Below are positions 54,448-63,077 of a stretch of DNA of 64,000 nucleotides, piece by piece. The DNA is from Bacteroidales bacterium. GTDB taxonomy: Bacteria; Bacteroidota; Bacteroidia; Bacteroidales; F082. The position numbers and the translations under genes are program-made. The stretch is taken from NCBI GenBank assembly GCA_028704385.1, contig JAQVLA010000002.1, positions 1 to 64,000 of the forward strand. Direction: 5' to 3'. The notes under the pieces are model-generated. The model was given only the letters and a program-made list of their open reading frames with translations. It did not search any database and was not told the DNA's origin. How positions within the stretch are numbered: position 1 is the stretch's first letter; each line of letters starts with the position of its first letter.

Positions 54448-55776
54448 ATGGCTAAGATCCTGATTGTTGAAGATGACCTTACTTTTTCGCAGAGTCTCAG
54501 TAGTTTTCTGGAGCGGCATCACTATGAAGTGATTGTAAGTCACAGGATTACAGATGCTGCCAAACAACTGAAAACGCATATCTTCGATCTGATTTTACTG
54601 GATTACAGACTGCCTGATGGAACAGGACTTGATTTGGTTAAAGTTTTGCATACCACCGGAAATCGAATTCCGGTAATCATCATGACCAGTTTTAATGATG
54701 TGCGAACTGCCGTTACCTCGATTAAAATGGGTGTGTTTGATTATATCATAAAACCGGTTAATCCGGATCATTTGATGATGGTGATTAAAGATGCCCTCAA
54801 AATTGATCCCCTCAAAAAAGTTATCAAAGCTGACGATGATTTGCGTTTTATTAGTGGAACCAGTGAACAATCGCGTAAGATAGATCAATATATCAGACTG
54901 GTAGCACCTACTAATATGTCTGTAATTCTTCAGGGTGAAAGTGGCACCGGTAAGGAACAACTTGCCCGAAAGATACATCGTTTGAGCAAGCGTGCAAACA
55001 AAGCTTTTGTGGCCATTGATTGCGGATCGCTTTCGTCAGAATTAGCAGCCAGTGAGCTATTTGGGCACATCAAAGGAGCCTTTACGGGAGCCATCGCTGA
55101 TAAAAAAGGACTTTTTGAGTTGGCAAGTGGTGGCACCCTGTTCCTGGATGAAGTAGGCAATCTGAGTTACGAAATACAAGTAAAGCTGTTAAGAGCACTT
55201 CAGGAAAAAGTGATTTTGCCCATTGGAGGTGGCAATACCCGGCAGGTAGATGTGCGTATTATTGCCGCAACTAATGATGACCTTGGCAAAAGTGTAAAAA
55301 ATCAGCATTTCAGAACTGATCTGTATCATCGACTGAATGAGTTTAGTATAATGGTTCCGCCACTGCGCAAAAGGGGCGATGATATTCAGTTATTTATCAG
55401 ACATTTTATCGAACTTTCGAATGAAGAACTCGGAAAATCAGTGAAGTTTGTTTCAGAAGAAGTGATGGAAATTTTACTTGGCTATGAATGGCCGGGAAAT
55501 TTGCGAGAACTTAAAAATACAATCAAAAGGGCTGTGTTACTCGCCACAGACGATAGTATTGAAAAGGAGGCTTTGCCGGAAGAGATGGTTTTTGAAGCCA
55601 GAACCTATCTTAACAATGATTTCAACCTTAAATCGATACAGGAAGAAACCGAACGCGACCTGATAATCAAAACTTTGCAGCAAACCGGAAACAACAAATC
55701 ACAGGCTGCGAAATTGCTCAATATCGATCGCAAGACTCTCTACAAGAAGATTACCAGATATAATATTGAGGAGTAG
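54448..55776 (+). CDS. NtrC-family sigma-54-dependent response regulator
   Basis: This 442-aa regulator has a receiver domain (2-120, phospho-acceptor Asp52 in LLDYRLPDG, Lys102 in IIKPV). An AAA+ domain follows (about 135-375) with Walker A GESGTGKE at 163-170, the sigma-54 contact loop GAFTGA at 210-215 and Walker B LFLDEV at 231-236. A FIS-type helix-turn-helix closes it (NNKSQAAKLLNIDRKTLYKKI). It would activate sigma-54 promoters when phosphorylated. The start at 54448 (MAKILIVEDD) is preferred over the TTG at 54418. Its stop lies one base from the stop of the converging hybrid kinase, its likely partner. Confidence 0.93.
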   Translation: MAKILIVEDDLTFSQSLSSFLERHHYEVIVSHRITDAAKQLKTHIFDLILLDYRLPDGTGLDLVKVLHTTGNRIPVIIMTSFNDVRTAVTSIKMGVFDYIIKPVNPDHLMMVIKDALKIDPLKKVIKADDDLRFISGTSEQSRKIDQYIRLVAPTNMSVILQGESGTGKEQLARKIHRLSKRANKAFVAIDCGSLSSELAASELFGHIKGAFTGAIADKKGLFELASGGTLFLDEVGNLSYEIQVKLLRALQEKVILPIGGGNTRQVDVRIIAATNDDLGKSVKNQHFRTDLYHRLNEFSIMVPPLRKRGDDIQLFIRHFIELSNEELGKSVKFVSEEVMEILLGYEWPGNLRELKNTIKRAVLLATDDSIEKEALPEEMVFEARTYLNNDFNLKSIQEETERDLIIKTLQQTGNNKSQAAKLLNIDRKTLYKKITRYNIEE

Positions 55777-55777
55777 G

Positions 55778-58276
55778 TCAGCTTGTTTGATTTGAAATTG
55801 ATTCGATCAAATTTTCTAAATCAACCAAAATCATTTCGATATTTTTGCTTTCTTCCGGCAGAATAACTTGATTTTTTCGCAGAAGTTTTTCCAATGTCCT
55901 TAGTTTTTGCGACATCGCTGAAGCACCAATCTGAGCTGTGCGGCCTGCCAGTTTGTGTGCAAGCTCCGTAAGCTTTTCTGAATCATTTTTCCTGAATGCT
56001 TTTTCCATGCAGGTGATGTCTTTTTCAGTTTCTGTCACAAACTGTTTAAGCTGTTGATTCAGAAGATTCGCATCACCCATTGCCATCTTCCCTATGGAGG
56101 ATTTGTTAATTAAATTTAGATCAAAATGTTGATTGCCAAGGTGTTTAATGATTAATTGAAGCAATTCGGCCTCCACAAATGGTTTTGCCAGATAGTCATC
56201 AAATCCTTGCGATCGTATATTTTCCTTCTCATCTGGTAAGACATGAGCCGTGAGTGCCACAATTTTTAGCTGCTTGATGGGTTTAATTCTGAGTTGTTTG
56301 CAAAGCTCAAAACCATGCATTTCCGGCATATTTAAATCCATCAATACCAGGCTGTTGTCATTTATTTCTGTTTTTAATAATTCCCTGGCATCCTGCAAAC
56401 AATGGTGCTCCACTTCATTTGTTGTGAGAATAGCATCGATCAATTTTAGGATGTAAGGGTCGTCATCTACAACAAAAACTTTTCCGGTCAACTGATTTTT
56501 TGAGGGTAACGGATTATAAAGTGATTTTACTTGCATTTCATCTGTCAGCTGAAACGACAGATTTACAATAAATTCTGAACCCTTTCCTGGTTCACTTTCA
56601 ACCATAAGTGTGCCTTTCATTAAATCAATCAATGACTTGGTAATGCTTAGGCCCAAACCTGTTCCGGAAACCGGATTAGCTTGCTCAAACTCATTGAAGA
56701 TGCGACTCAGATCTTCTGCTGCAATACCAATTCCAGTGTCTTTAATTGTAAACTTACATTCACAGATTTCGTTATTACAGGTATTTTCAAATTTGAGTTC
56801 GACTTCACCTTTGTCAGTAAACTTAATTGCATTGCCTGTCAAATTGTAAAGGATTTGTTTTAGTCTGAAAGCATCACCATTAAGTCTTAATTCCTGTTCT
56901 GCATAATTTTTGAAGTTGAATTTGATATTTTTCTGTTCTGCTTGTGTTTGCATTAAACTCACCACCTCTTCGAGCAGATCATACACCTTGAATGGTTGGC
57001 TGACAAGTTCGTATTTGCCGGATACTAATTTGCTGTAATCCAATACCTCGTTAACAATCTGGTGAAGATGGGAAGCACTTTTATAAATGATTTCAACAGA
57101 TTCATCTTTAGCCGTTTGCTTTTTCTTTAACTGTTCGGTAAAACCCAGGATCGATTGCAAAGGCGTCCGGATTTCATGACTCATATTCGAAAGAAAACGC
57201 TGCTTCACCCTGCTGAGTTGCTCGGCCTTGTCCTTCGCCTCTAGTAATTGCATACGTAACTTATTGCTCTGATTCACATCAATAAATATTAAATACGACA
57301 ATATCCCGATGATGATCACAAAAATTATCAGAATGACAATTATTCTCTTTATTGCCGAAAGCAATTCAGTAGCAAGTATGTTACTGGTTTGTTCAGCTTC
57401 ATCAAGTTCATCCAGTTCAAAATCACGTAACATCCTGTAAAACTCAGTAGTAGTAAGCTCAGAATAACTGATCAGATTTTGTTCGGCTTCATAGAGTTTA
57501 TTCACCTGATACCTGTAATTCCTATCCAGGCTGTCAATAAACATTTCTATATTTTCGGTTATTTCTGCACGATTTGCGAGCGAAATGGTATCAATCCTTA
57601 TGTTTTGCTCTTCTTCAATAATTTTGTTTTCAGTTGTCTGATCCAATGAATCAACAGGTTTTACTTCTTCCTTTTTGCCAAACAATCGTTGCAGAAAACT
57701 TCGCTTTTTACGGGTATCATCTGAATCCTCAACCGATATGGTTGTGGTTGTAATAAGTTTGGTTTCGGTTGTTACTACATTACTGTCTATTTCCTGATAA
57801 AAGAGTGCAATTAATTCATTTAATTCACTAAACTCCTTCGAAAATTTTTGTGGATTTGTCAAGGCTGTATATAAATCCAGATATTGCGTAAGTATTTGAT
57901 CGTAATTGCCAATGATTGAACGCATTGTATCAATTCGGTTAATGTAGGTTGAATTATCTTTGCAAAGGATCTCGAGGCTGTCGAGCGTTTTGATCAAATC
58001 CTGGCTTACAGGCCTGAATTTGCTTATTTCGGCTGGTTTATAATTGATAAACTGCTGCCTTTCAATCTGATTAATGCGGGTGAAAAGATAGGATAAATTG
58101 TTAATCAACCTGATTTTTTCATTTGGCCTGGTGAGCTGTTCTACAGAAACAAAAAGCTTGTTAAATGCAAAATCGGACAGTAGCCAGGTTGCAATTACCG
58201 ATGTAGTTGCAATAACCAGAATAGCAATCAGTTTTACCTTAATTGATGCAGGATTTTTATCAGCAGATTCGGACAT
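55778..58276 (-). CDS. Hybrid sensor histidine kinase with receiver and Hpt domains
   Basis: This 832-aa membrane kinase has two transmembrane segments (about 14-36 and 311-332) around a helical extracytoplasmic sensor region with a charged, low-complexity stretch near 183-230. The HisKA domain carries His367 in SNMSHEIRTPL. The ATPase domain (about 470-575) shows NAIKFTD, DTGIGIAAEDL and GTGLGLSI. A receiver (598-712) has Asp647 in LVLMDLNMPEM, and a C-terminal Hpt has His774 in ELAHKLAGRTAQIGA. This allows a full His-Asp-His relay to a separate regulator, most likely the converging NtrC protein. Confidence 0.92.
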   Translation of the reverse strand: MSESADKNPASIKVKLIAILVIATTSVIATWLLSDFAFNKLFVSVEQLTRPNEKIRLINNLSYLFTRINQIERQQFINYKPAEISKFRPVSQDLIKTLDSLEILCKDNSTYINRIDTMRSIIGNYDQILTQYLDLYTALTNPQKFSKEFSELNELIALFYQEIDSNVVTTETKLITTTTISVEDSDDTRKKRSFLQRLFGKKEEVKPVDSLDQTTENKIIEEEQNIRIDTISLANRAEITENIEMFIDSLDRNYRYQVNKLYEAEQNLISYSELTTTEFYRMLRDFELDELDEAEQTSNILATELLSAIKRIIVILIIFVIIIGILSYLIFIDVNQSNKLRMQLLEAKDKAEQLSRVKQRFLSNMSHEIRTPLQSILGFTEQLKKKQTAKDESVEIIYKSASHLHQIVNEVLDYSKLVSGKYELVSQPFKVYDLLEEVVSLMQTQAEQKNIKFNFKNYAEQELRLNGDAFRLKQILYNLTGNAIKFTDKGEVELKFENTCNNEICECKFTIKDTGIGIAAEDLSRIFNEFEQANPVSGTGLGLSITKSLIDLMKGTLMVESEPGKGSEFIVNLSFQLTDEMQVKSLYNPLPSKNQLTGKVFVVDDDPYILKLIDAILTTNEVEHHCLQDARELLKTEINDNSLVLMDLNMPEMHGFELCKQLRIKPIKQLKIVALTAHVLPDEKENIRSQGFDDYLAKPFVEAELLQLIIKHLGNQHFDLNLINKSSIGKMAMGDANLLNQQLKQFVTETEKDITCMEKAFRKNDSEKLTELAHKLAGRTAQIGASAMSQKLRTLEKLLRKNQVILPEESKNIEMILVDLENLIESISNQTS

Positions 58277-58681
58277 GTTTTGTTATTGAGATATTCAAAG
58301 GACCTATTTTCTCTTCAAAAATACATCAAGAAATTTGCTTTGTTGTTGCACATTTGTTTTATCAAACTCTTTTAATTATCAAATTAGTATCAATAAAGTT
58401 GTTTTTTTGTATTGGCAGATGTATTAAAGCTTTAACATTCTGGACGAAAGCACTCCATGCTGAATCCAAATGGCGCAAGGCAATAGATCGGCCAATAAAG
58501 CGTTTATTGACGATATTTGATTGAAATTTACGTTCTAAAGAAAGTTAATTTTTGTGTAAAAATCTAAAAGTTAGCAGCTTACACTTCTGAAGGGACATTC
58601 GATGACTGGAATTTTAAATTGAATGAATGAAGAGTTCTTTCTCCTGGATTTTGAAGTTATCTCTAAAACTAAAAAATAATA
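58277..58681. other. Intergenic stretch upstream of the hybrid kinase
   Basis: The 405 bp hold no convincing gene; a plus-strand frame at 58243-58524 overlaps the kinase start and has no recognisable content. CAAAAATA at 58316-58323 reads TATTTTTG on the minus strand, an exact -7 match about 40 bp upstream of the kinase ATG, without a clear -33 partner. Confidence 0.4.
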
Positions 58682-59035
58682 GTGAAAAAATTCATAAAAA
58701 TTGAAGAATTAGGACAGTTTTTACTTTCGATTGTTTTGTTTAGCCAATTGGATTTCAAATGGTGGCTTTTTCCAGCTTTGTTGCTTTTGCCTGATTTATC
58801 GATGCTGGGCTATCTGATCAACACAAAAACAGGAGCCTTGATGTACAATTTATTTCATCATAAAATGCTGGCAGTTATACTGTTCAGTTTTGGTCTTTAT
58901 TTCAATATTCCAATTTTGATGTTGTCGGGTGTAATTTTGTTTGGACACTCAGCCATGGACAGAGTTTTTGGCTATGGCCTTAAATATGCAGATGACTTCA
59001 AGCATACCCATCTGGGATGGATTGGGCGGAATTGA
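58682..59035 (+). CDS. DUF4260 small membrane protein
   Basis: This 117-aa protein starts with GTG and has three or four hydrophobic helices. The conserved blocks LLLLPDLSMLGYLINTKTGALMYNL, then HSAMDRVFGYGLKY and the closing FKHTHLGWIG identify the DUF4260 family, whose function is unknown. It stands alone. No good promoter was found. Confidence 0.85.
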   Translation: MKKFIKIEELGQFLLSIVLFSQLDFKWWLFPALLLLPDLSMLGYLINTKTGALMYNLFHHKMLAVILFSFGLYFNIPILMLSGVILFGHSAMDRVFGYGLKYADDFKHTHLGWIGRN

Positions 59036-59360
59036 ACTTTGAAGGCTGAATTCATACGACCGAACGAATAAATAGTGTGGAAAATAATAGCATTTTTCTC
59101 ACATTTTTTGGTAAAATCTATTAGGCTGTAATCCATTATGAATTAATCACTTTTGAGAATATTTTGAATATGAAAAAACCTGGAGAACAAACGAACCGAA
59201 CCTGGTGATAATTTTTTGCAGGAAACAGAATTAGGAATGGTGTTTTTTTAAAAATCCAGGACGGGAAAGCGGATACAAATAATCAAGGCTTGGTATAAAT
59301 CTTCAATGATATCCGGAAGCAGAATAAGAAATTTTCTAGAAAATTATAAAGAGAAAAAAA
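59036..59360. other. Intergenic stretch with no recognisable gene
   Basis: Between the DUF4260 gene and the AlkC-like gene is AT-rich sequence with short blocked frames. TTTCTAGAAA at about 59332 is a short palindrome near the AlkC-like start. I see no promoter match. Confidence 0.35.
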
Positions 59361-60485
59361 ATGGCTGATTTACTTAAAAACATATATTCAAAACAATTTT
59401 TCAACAACTTCGCTGAAATACTCATGGAAGTCGTTCCGGCTTTTGACAGAAAGAAATTTTTTAAATTGATTTATGCCGACGGATGGGATGAGCTTGAACT
59501 GAAAGAACGAATGAGAAGAATCACACTTGTACTGAATCGGTTTTTCCCTTCTGATTTCGGCCAGACAGCCATAGTTATTAGGAATATCATTGTAAAGATT
59601 ACGAAAAAGCAGGAAAGGGAAAGTAGCTTTGAATATATGTTCTTACCCGATTATATTGAAGTATTTGGTTTGAACGATTACGAAACTTCTGTTAGCCTGA
59701 TGGAGTACGTTACACAATTTTGTAGTTGTGAATTTGCAGTACGACCTTTTATTATTAAGTACGGAGACCGAATGATTAATCAAATGAATCAGTGGAGTTT
59801 GCACCAGAATTACCATGTAAGAAGAATAGCAAGTGAAGGTTCGCGGCCGCGTTTACCCTGGGCAATAGCCTTGCCTGATTTAAAACAAAACCCTAATCCA
59901 ATTTTACCCCTTTTAGATAACCTTAAAAGCGATCCATCTGAATATGTGAGGCGTAGCGTGGCGAATTGTTTGAACGACATAGCAAAAGACAATCCTGAAA
60001 TTGTTATAAGCATTGCCAAACAATGGAAAGGGTATTCAAAAGAAACATATGCGTTGATCAAACATGGCTGTAGAACGCTGCTAAAAAAAGGTAATTCAGA
60101 AGTTTTAAAGTATTTTGGACTTGATGATAATCCAAACATTGTGGTAACTCAATTTAGGATTGAAAGACCAAAAATAGCTATTGGCGAGAGTTTAGAGTTT
60201 TGTTTCACACTTCAAAACAACGGCAAAAAAACGCAAACTGTAAGAATAGAATATGGAATTTATTATTTGCGTAATAATGGACAACATTCAAAAAAAGTAT
60301 TTAAAATAAGTGAACGAATGTTGGAGCCAAACGAAAAAATTGACATTAAACGCAGACAAAGTTTTAAAATCATTACAACCCGAAAGTTTTATGTTGGAGA
60401 ACAAAATTTATCAATAATTATAAACGGACAGGAAAGGGAATTTATTAAATTTGAATTGATCAACGCGCTAAAGGCCAGTCAGTAA
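59361..60485 (+). CDS. AlkC-like DNA alkylation repair protein with C-terminal Ig-like domain
   Basis: This 374-aa protein has a HEAT-repeat alpha-solenoid (about 1-260) with the AlkC/AlkD phrases HVRRIASEGSRPRLPW, then PILPLLDNLKSDPSEYVRRSVANCLNDIAKD and IKHGCRTLLKKGN. A beta-rich Ig-like domain of about 100 residues follows (FRIERPKIAIGESLEFCF to QEREFIKF). AlkC glycosylases excise N3-methylated purines such as 3-methyladenine, and some members carry such an Ig-like domain. Activity here is inferred from the family. Confidence 0.85.
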   Translation: MADLLKNIYSKQFFNNFAEILMEVVPAFDRKKFFKLIYADGWDELELKERMRRITLVLNRFFPSDFGQTAIVIRNIIVKITKKQERESSFEYMFLPDYIEVFGLNDYETSVSLMEYVTQFCSCEFAVRPFIIKYGDRMINQMNQWSLHQNYHVRRIASEGSRPRLPWAIALPDLKQNPNPILPLLDNLKSDPSEYVRRSVANCLNDIAKDNPEIVISIAKQWKGYSKETYALIKHGCRTLLKKGNSEVLKYFGLDDNPNIVVTQFRIERPKIAIGESLEFCFTLQNNGKKTQTVRIEYGIYYLRNNGQHSKKVFKISERMLEPNEKIDIKRRQSFKIITTRKFYVGEQNLSIIINGQEREFIKFELINALKASQ

Positions 60486-60618
60486 ACACACATTTTAACC
60501 CGAAAATGTATGAGAATAAAGCATAACGACCGGGAATTTCAGACGCATATTTATGGACTTAAAGCTTATTGTTAAAAACAGCTTCAAATCCGGCAAAACA
60601 AATTTAGAAAATCACTAT

Positions 60619-61794
60619 ATGACAAGACTAATCCTATTTATTTTCATAATGCTTCTGCAGACTTATGTGGTAAACGCTCAGAAAACTTTGTATGACTATA
60701 TCGAACTTGGCAAGTTTCAAATTGGCTTTAAAGATACGATTGTATATGATCCAAGATATCAATATGAAGCATTTGATTATGTTGGAATGAAACCAAATTT
60801 TATTCAGATTTGGTATCCATTGGCCGATAAAATTCCTAATCCTGACTACATGAATTTTGAAGACTTCTTCGAAGGAAATAGAACAGAAAAGTTGATTGAG
60901 ATACAGAAACAGTTAAAAACTAACTATCAGGAAGCTTTGATCAGGGATTGTATTGAAGAGAATTTAGCAACTGCTGAGGCAAACGATTTTGGCACCTTCA
61001 GCTATGAAGATGTACTCAGATCGGTTGGGAAAACAAAGACCAAAAGTATTCTTCACAACGATTTTCAAGCTTCACAATTTCCTGTTATGCTCTACCATCA
61101 CGGTGCCCAAAGTTATTCGTTTGAGAACTTTGCCTTGGCTGAATATTTTGCCTCACGCGGATTTATTTTTATAGCTTCTAACTTCCATTTGCCCTACGAA
61201 GCATTGACTTTTGGACTTAAACCTTACAACCAGATAATTAAAAATGAAGAAGAGCAAAGTCTGAAAGCCATTCTCAAATTTGCAAAATCCCTCAGCAGCT
61301 CTAATTCTGTCTTTTTTGTCGGGCACAGTTGGGGAGCTCAGATGGGTTTTAGAACCTTTGATGAAGAAACGGATATTAGTGGCTTTATTTCATTGGAAAC
61401 AACTATTGAATTTAAATCCGACCAGGAAAAAATTAGGGAGATATGGCCGGAAGTTTACCAGAAAGTAAGTATCGAAAAAGTAAGCTATCCCTTTCCTGTT
61501 CTACTATGCGCAGCTACTGGACAAGAAGAACCGTTTGTATTTTTTGAAAATCTCAACGCCTCACAAGTTATTTTTGCCCCAACAAAAGCGGAATTTGAAC
61601 ACGATGCGTATTTGTCTTCTTTTTATATGCGGTTATTCCTTAACGACAGCATTGTTCAAAGCGATAAAGAAATTCTTCAGGATCGGTTGTTTTTGTATGT
61701 TAAACACTTAAAATTAATGTCTGAATTCATTGACGAAATACTTAAGGCTGAATATTTGCCAAAGAAGGAAATAAGATTTGTGAAAGTTGAATAA
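60619..61794 (+). CDS. Secreted alpha/beta hydrolase of the PAF-acetylhydrolase-like group
   Basis: The ATG at 60619 gives a 391-aa protein with a signal peptide (MTRLILFIFIMLLQTYVVNA). A longer in-frame start exists at 60553. The nucleophile elbow is GHSWGAQMG, and the oxyanion-side phrase is FPVMLYHHGAQSYSFENFALAEYFASRGF. The N-terminal FIQIWYPLADK and the overall layout resemble dienelactone/PAF-acetylhydrolase-type lipid esterases. The catalytic His is probably the one in EHDAY. Substrate is unknown. It follows the AlkC-like gene on the same strand after 133 bp. Confidence 0.75.
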   Translation: MTRLILFIFIMLLQTYVVNAQKTLYDYIELGKFQIGFKDTIVYDPRYQYEAFDYVGMKPNFIQIWYPLADKIPNPDYMNFEDFFEGNRTEKLIEIQKQLKTNYQEALIRDCIEENLATAEANDFGTFSYEDVLRSVGKTKTKSILHNDFQASQFPVMLYHHGAQSYSFENFALAEYFASRGFIFIASNFHLPYEALTFGLKPYNQIIKNEEEQSLKAILKFAKSLSSSNSVFFVGHSWGAQMGFRTFDEETDISGFISLETTIEFKSDQEKIREIWPEVYQKVSIEKVSYPFPVLLCAATGQEEPFVFFENLNASQVIFAPTKAEFEHDAYLSSFYMRLFLNDSIVQSDKEILQDRLFLYVKHLKLMSEFIDEILKAEYLPKKEIRFVKVE

Positions 61795-61962
61795 GGGCAA
61801 GTTGTTGGTGTAGCATTGATTTCGGGCAGAGATTGTAACCATTTCAAGACAAAAATTGTAACTATAGTTTTCCTGACTTAAGATGAAATGATTTTAAAAT
61901 TGATTTCTTGAGGTCTATTAGGATCCACTTGTAAATCCGTTTATTTCAATGACATATGATGA

Positions 61963-61999
61963 AAAAACCCTTTCAACTTTAAAAGCTGAAAGGGTTTTT
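61963..61999 (-). terminator. Terminator of the initiator tRNA gene
   Basis: A 13-bp perfect stem (AAAAACCCTTTCA at 61963-61975, TGAAAGGGTTTTT at 61987-61999) lies 2 bp past the tRNA and ends in T on the minus strand. Confidence 0.88.
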
Positions 62000-62001
62000 A
62001 G

Positions 62002-62073
62002 TAGCGGGGAGAGGATTCGAACCTCTGACCTTTGGGTTATGAGCCCAACGAGCTGCCTCTGCTCCACCCCGCA
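62002..62073 (-). tRNA. Initiator tRNA-fMet (anticodon CAU)
   Basis: The 72-nt cloverleaf reads GCGGGG (positions 2-7), a D arm GAGC/GCTC, an anticodon arm TTGGG-CTCATAA-CCCAA, a T arm AGAGG-TTCGAAT-CCTCT and CCCCGC. Initiator marks are the three G:C pairs of the anticodon stem, the A11:U24 pair and the lack of Watson-Crick pairing at 1:72 (T against T). The CCA end is not encoded. Confidence 0.93.
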
Positions 62074-62122
62074 ATTTGACGCATTTCGTAGTGAAACTAA
62101 ATCCGTTTCCGAAATGGGAGTG

Positions 62123-62154
62123 CAAAGATATATTTTGTTACTTTGCAAAGCAAA
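62123..62154 (-). promoter_or_regulatory. Promoter of the initiator tRNA gene
   Basis: On the minus strand TTTG at 62154-62151 and TATCTTTG at 62130-62123 are 20 bp apart, a full match to both elements. The start would lie about 40-45 bp before the tRNA. The same short gap must also hold the divergent Era promoter. Confidence 0.6.
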
Positions 62155-62175
62155 TTTTTTAGCAAATATTTTTCA

Positions 62176-63060
62176 ATGACTCACAAAGCCGGATATGTAA
62201 ATATTATCGGAAACCCTAATGTTGGCAAGTCAACCCTAATGAACGCACTGGTTGGCGAAAAGCTTTCGATCATCACTTCAAAAGCACAAACTACCCGTCA
62301 TCGCATTTTAGGAATCGTGAATGGGGAGAACTTTCAGATTGTTTTTTCCGATACGCCGGGCATCATCCACCAGCCTGCTTACAAAATGCATCATGTAATG
62401 AATCAGTTTGTAGAAACGGCTTTCATTGATGCCGACCTGATTTTGTTTATGATTGACATCAGTGATCCGGTTCAGCATCATGCATCAACAATCGAAAAGT
62501 TACAGCACAGCAAGGTTCCGGTTTTTGTTTTAATCAACAAAATCGATCTTTCTGATCAGCCAAGAGTTGAGCAGGCGGTTGCCTTCTGGAACGAGACTTT
62601 GCCGGCTGCTGCGGTTTTCCCGCTGGCAGCTTTGCCCGGGCATAATGTGGCTTATCTTTTTGAGCAGATTCTTGATAAACTTCCCGAATCACCGCCTTAT
62701 TTTCCAAAAGATGAGCTGACAGATAAATCCATGCGTTTTTTTATTGCAGAGATTATTCGCGAAAAAATCTTATTAAATTATAAGCAGGAAATTCCCTATT
62801 CCGTTGAGGTGGCAGTAGATGCATACGAAGAAACTGAAAAGCTGATTAGGATACAGGCCATCATTTTTGCTGCACGCGACTCTCAAAAAGCGATTTTGAT
62901 TGGCAAGCAGGGCAGTGCGATAAAGAAAATGGGAACACAGGCAAGGACAGATATTGAGGAATTTGTAGGTAAAAAGGTATTCCTGGAATTGAGTGTGAAA
63001 GTAAATAAAAACTGGCGCGATGACGAGCAAATGCTTCGCCGCTTTGGCTATGAAGCCTGA
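62176..63060 (+). CDS. era: GTPase Era
   Basis: This 294-aa GTPase helps mature the 30S subunit and binds 16S rRNA. The G domain has G1 [10 protein letters not shown]2 around QTTRHR, G3 DTPGI and G4 NKID. A C-terminal KH domain (about 205-290, [16 protein letters not shown]) binds RNA. The ATG at 62176 is chosen over upstream in-frame codons because it gives the normal N-terminus [12 protein letters not shown]. The der gene begins 17 bp after the stop. Confidence 0.96.
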   Translation: MTHKAGYVNIIGNPNVGKSTLMNALVGEKLSIITSKAQTTRHRILGIVNGENFQIVFSDTPGIIHQPAYKMHHVMNQFVETAFIDADLILFMIDISDPVQHHASTIEKLQHSKVPVFVLINKIDLSDQPRVEQAVAFWNETLPAAAVFPLAALPGHNVAYLFEQILDKLPESPPYFPKDELTDKSMRFFIAEIIREKILLNYKQEIPYSVEVAVDAYEETEKLIRIQAIIFAARDSQKAILIGKQGSAIKKMGTQARTDIEEFVGKKVFLELSVKVNKNWRDDEQMLRRFGYEA

Positions 63061-63077
63061 TAATAAATACTATTGAT

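Noticed and set aside
58243-58524. 93-codon plus-strand frame upstream of the hybrid kinase
   Set aside because: It overlaps the kinase start on the other strand and has no recognisable content.
61949-62179. Protein-coding frames across the tRNA region
   Set aside because: They run through the tRNA and its terminator hairpin and contain no family motif.
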